Below, in pieces: positions 6,949 to 7,274 of a DNA stretch of 7,274 bases. The position numbers and the translations under genes were made by a program. The notes under the pieces are model-generated. The model was not told where the DNA came from. It did not search any database and worked only from the letters and a program-made list of their open reading frames with translations. Position 1 is the first letter of the stretch. Each line of letters starts with the position of its first letter. Source of the DNA: Bacillota bacterium (lineage in GTDB: Bacteria > Bacillota > Sulfobacillia > Symbiobacteriales > Symbiobacteriaceae). Location of the stretch: assembly GCA_028287415.1 (NCBI GenBank), contig JAQBPS010000598.1, positions 1 through 7,274 on the forward strand. The letters are read 5' to 3'.

Positions 6949-7274
6949 GCAATGTCGCACAACTGATTCGGAACTACCCGACCCCCGCAAATGGGGTAGC
7001 ACTCTTCTGGCTCGGCAATTCCGGCTTTGCGTTCAGGGCGGGGAACGGTCAGGTGATCTACATCGACCCGCTCCTTTCTGACGCTGTTTACGGAGTAAAC
7101 CGCTGGCAGCGGCTCCAGCCGCCGCCGTTCCGCCCCGCTGAAGCGGACTGCGACCTGCTCCTGATCACCCACGGGCATGCCGATCACCTCGACCCCGATT
7201 CCGTGCCGGGGATCGCACAGGTTACCCGAGCCCCGATTGCCGCTCCGCCCTCATGTGTCGGGCGGATGGTGCAG
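6945..7274 (+). CDS. Metallo-beta-lactamase-fold hydrolase, UlaG-like, N-terminal fragment
   Basis: An ATG at 6945 overlaps the HisD-like stop (ATGA) and opens a frame that continues past the window end, giving 110 residues. It starts with a FWLGNSGFAFRA strand and VIYIDPLLSD, then reaches the zinc-binding HGHADH motif at residues 76-81 (His76, His78, Asp80, His81). This order is typical of the UlaG-like branch of the metallo-beta-lactamase fold, whose best known member is L-ascorbate-6-phosphate lactonase; many relatives are uncharacterised hydrolases. The downstream metal ligands and the C-terminus lie outside the window, so activity cannot be judged. The ribosome binding site is weaker than for other genes (GGAGAAG at 6927-6933, about 11 bases upstream), so expression probably depends on translational coupling to the preceding gene. 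A lactonase or similar hydrolytic step in the operon's pathway is a reasonable inference. Confidence 0.85.
   Translation, partial: MSNVAQLIRNYPTPANGVALFWLGNSGFAFRAGNGQVIYIDPLLSDAVYGVNRWQRLQPPPFRPAEADCDLLLITHGHADHLDPDSVPGIAQVTRAPIAAPPSCVGRMVQ

Larger units (their letters stand above)
1..7274 (+). other. Probable single catabolic operon of eight co-directional genes
   Basis: All eight genes point the same way. Gaps in order are 2, 15, 18, 11, 42 and 32 bases, and the last pair shares four bases. None of the gaps contains a convincing terminator hairpin with a T-run or a promoter-like pair of boxes, so one transcript starting upstream is the simplest reading. The enzyme mix (two hydrolases, aldehyde dehydrogenase, short-chain dehydrogenase, thiolase, acyl-CoA synthetase, cupin, HisD-like dehydrogenase) fits breakdown of a small oxygenated compound to acetyl-CoA. 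No regulator or transporter gene is in the window. Confidence 0.75.

Overview
The window is a single, tightly packed run of eight genes, all on the + strand, with the first and last genes cut by the window edges. The DNA is GC-rich (roughly 60-65% by eye) and most starts are preceded by strong GGAGG-type ribosome binding sites. This suggests a bacterium with strongly Shine-Dalgarno-led translation, perhaps a high-GC Gram-positive such as a GC-rich Firmicute. That is a guess from style only; no rRNA or lineage marker is present.

Layout: 1-186, C-terminus of a cyclase (kynurenine-formamidase-like) family hydrolase; 189-1706, NAD(P)-dependent aldehyde dehydrogenase; 1722-2453, FabG-like short-chain dehydrogenase; 2472-3653, class II thiolase with the full acetyl-CoA acetyltransferase catalytic set; 3665-5284, AMP-forming acyl-CoA synthetase; 5327-5641, small single-domain cupin; 5674-6948, zinc-dependent histidinol-dehydrogenase-family oxidoreductase that looks like the catabolic HpsN-type branch rather than true HisD; 6945-7274, N-terminus of a UlaG-like metallo-beta-lactamase-fold hydrolase. 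Gaps are 2, 15, 18, 11, 42 and 32 bases, and the last pair overlaps by 4 bases. I see no internal promoter or terminator, so this is most simply one polycistronic operon whose promoter lies upstream of the window.

Together the genes look like a catabolic module. Hydrolases (cyclase, UlaG-like) could open an amide or lactone; the HisD-like enzyme and the aldehyde dehydrogenase could take an alcohol or aldehyde to a carboxylate; the synthetase would make the CoA thioester; the short-chain dehydrogenase would oxidise a 3-hydroxyacyl-CoA; and the thiolase would release acetyl-CoA. No acyl-CoA dehydrogenase or enoyl-CoA hydratase is present here, so the substrate may already carry the 3-hydroxyl group, or those genes lie outside. 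The actual substrate cannot be read from the sequence. No mobile element, CRISPR array, RNA gene or significant repeat was found.
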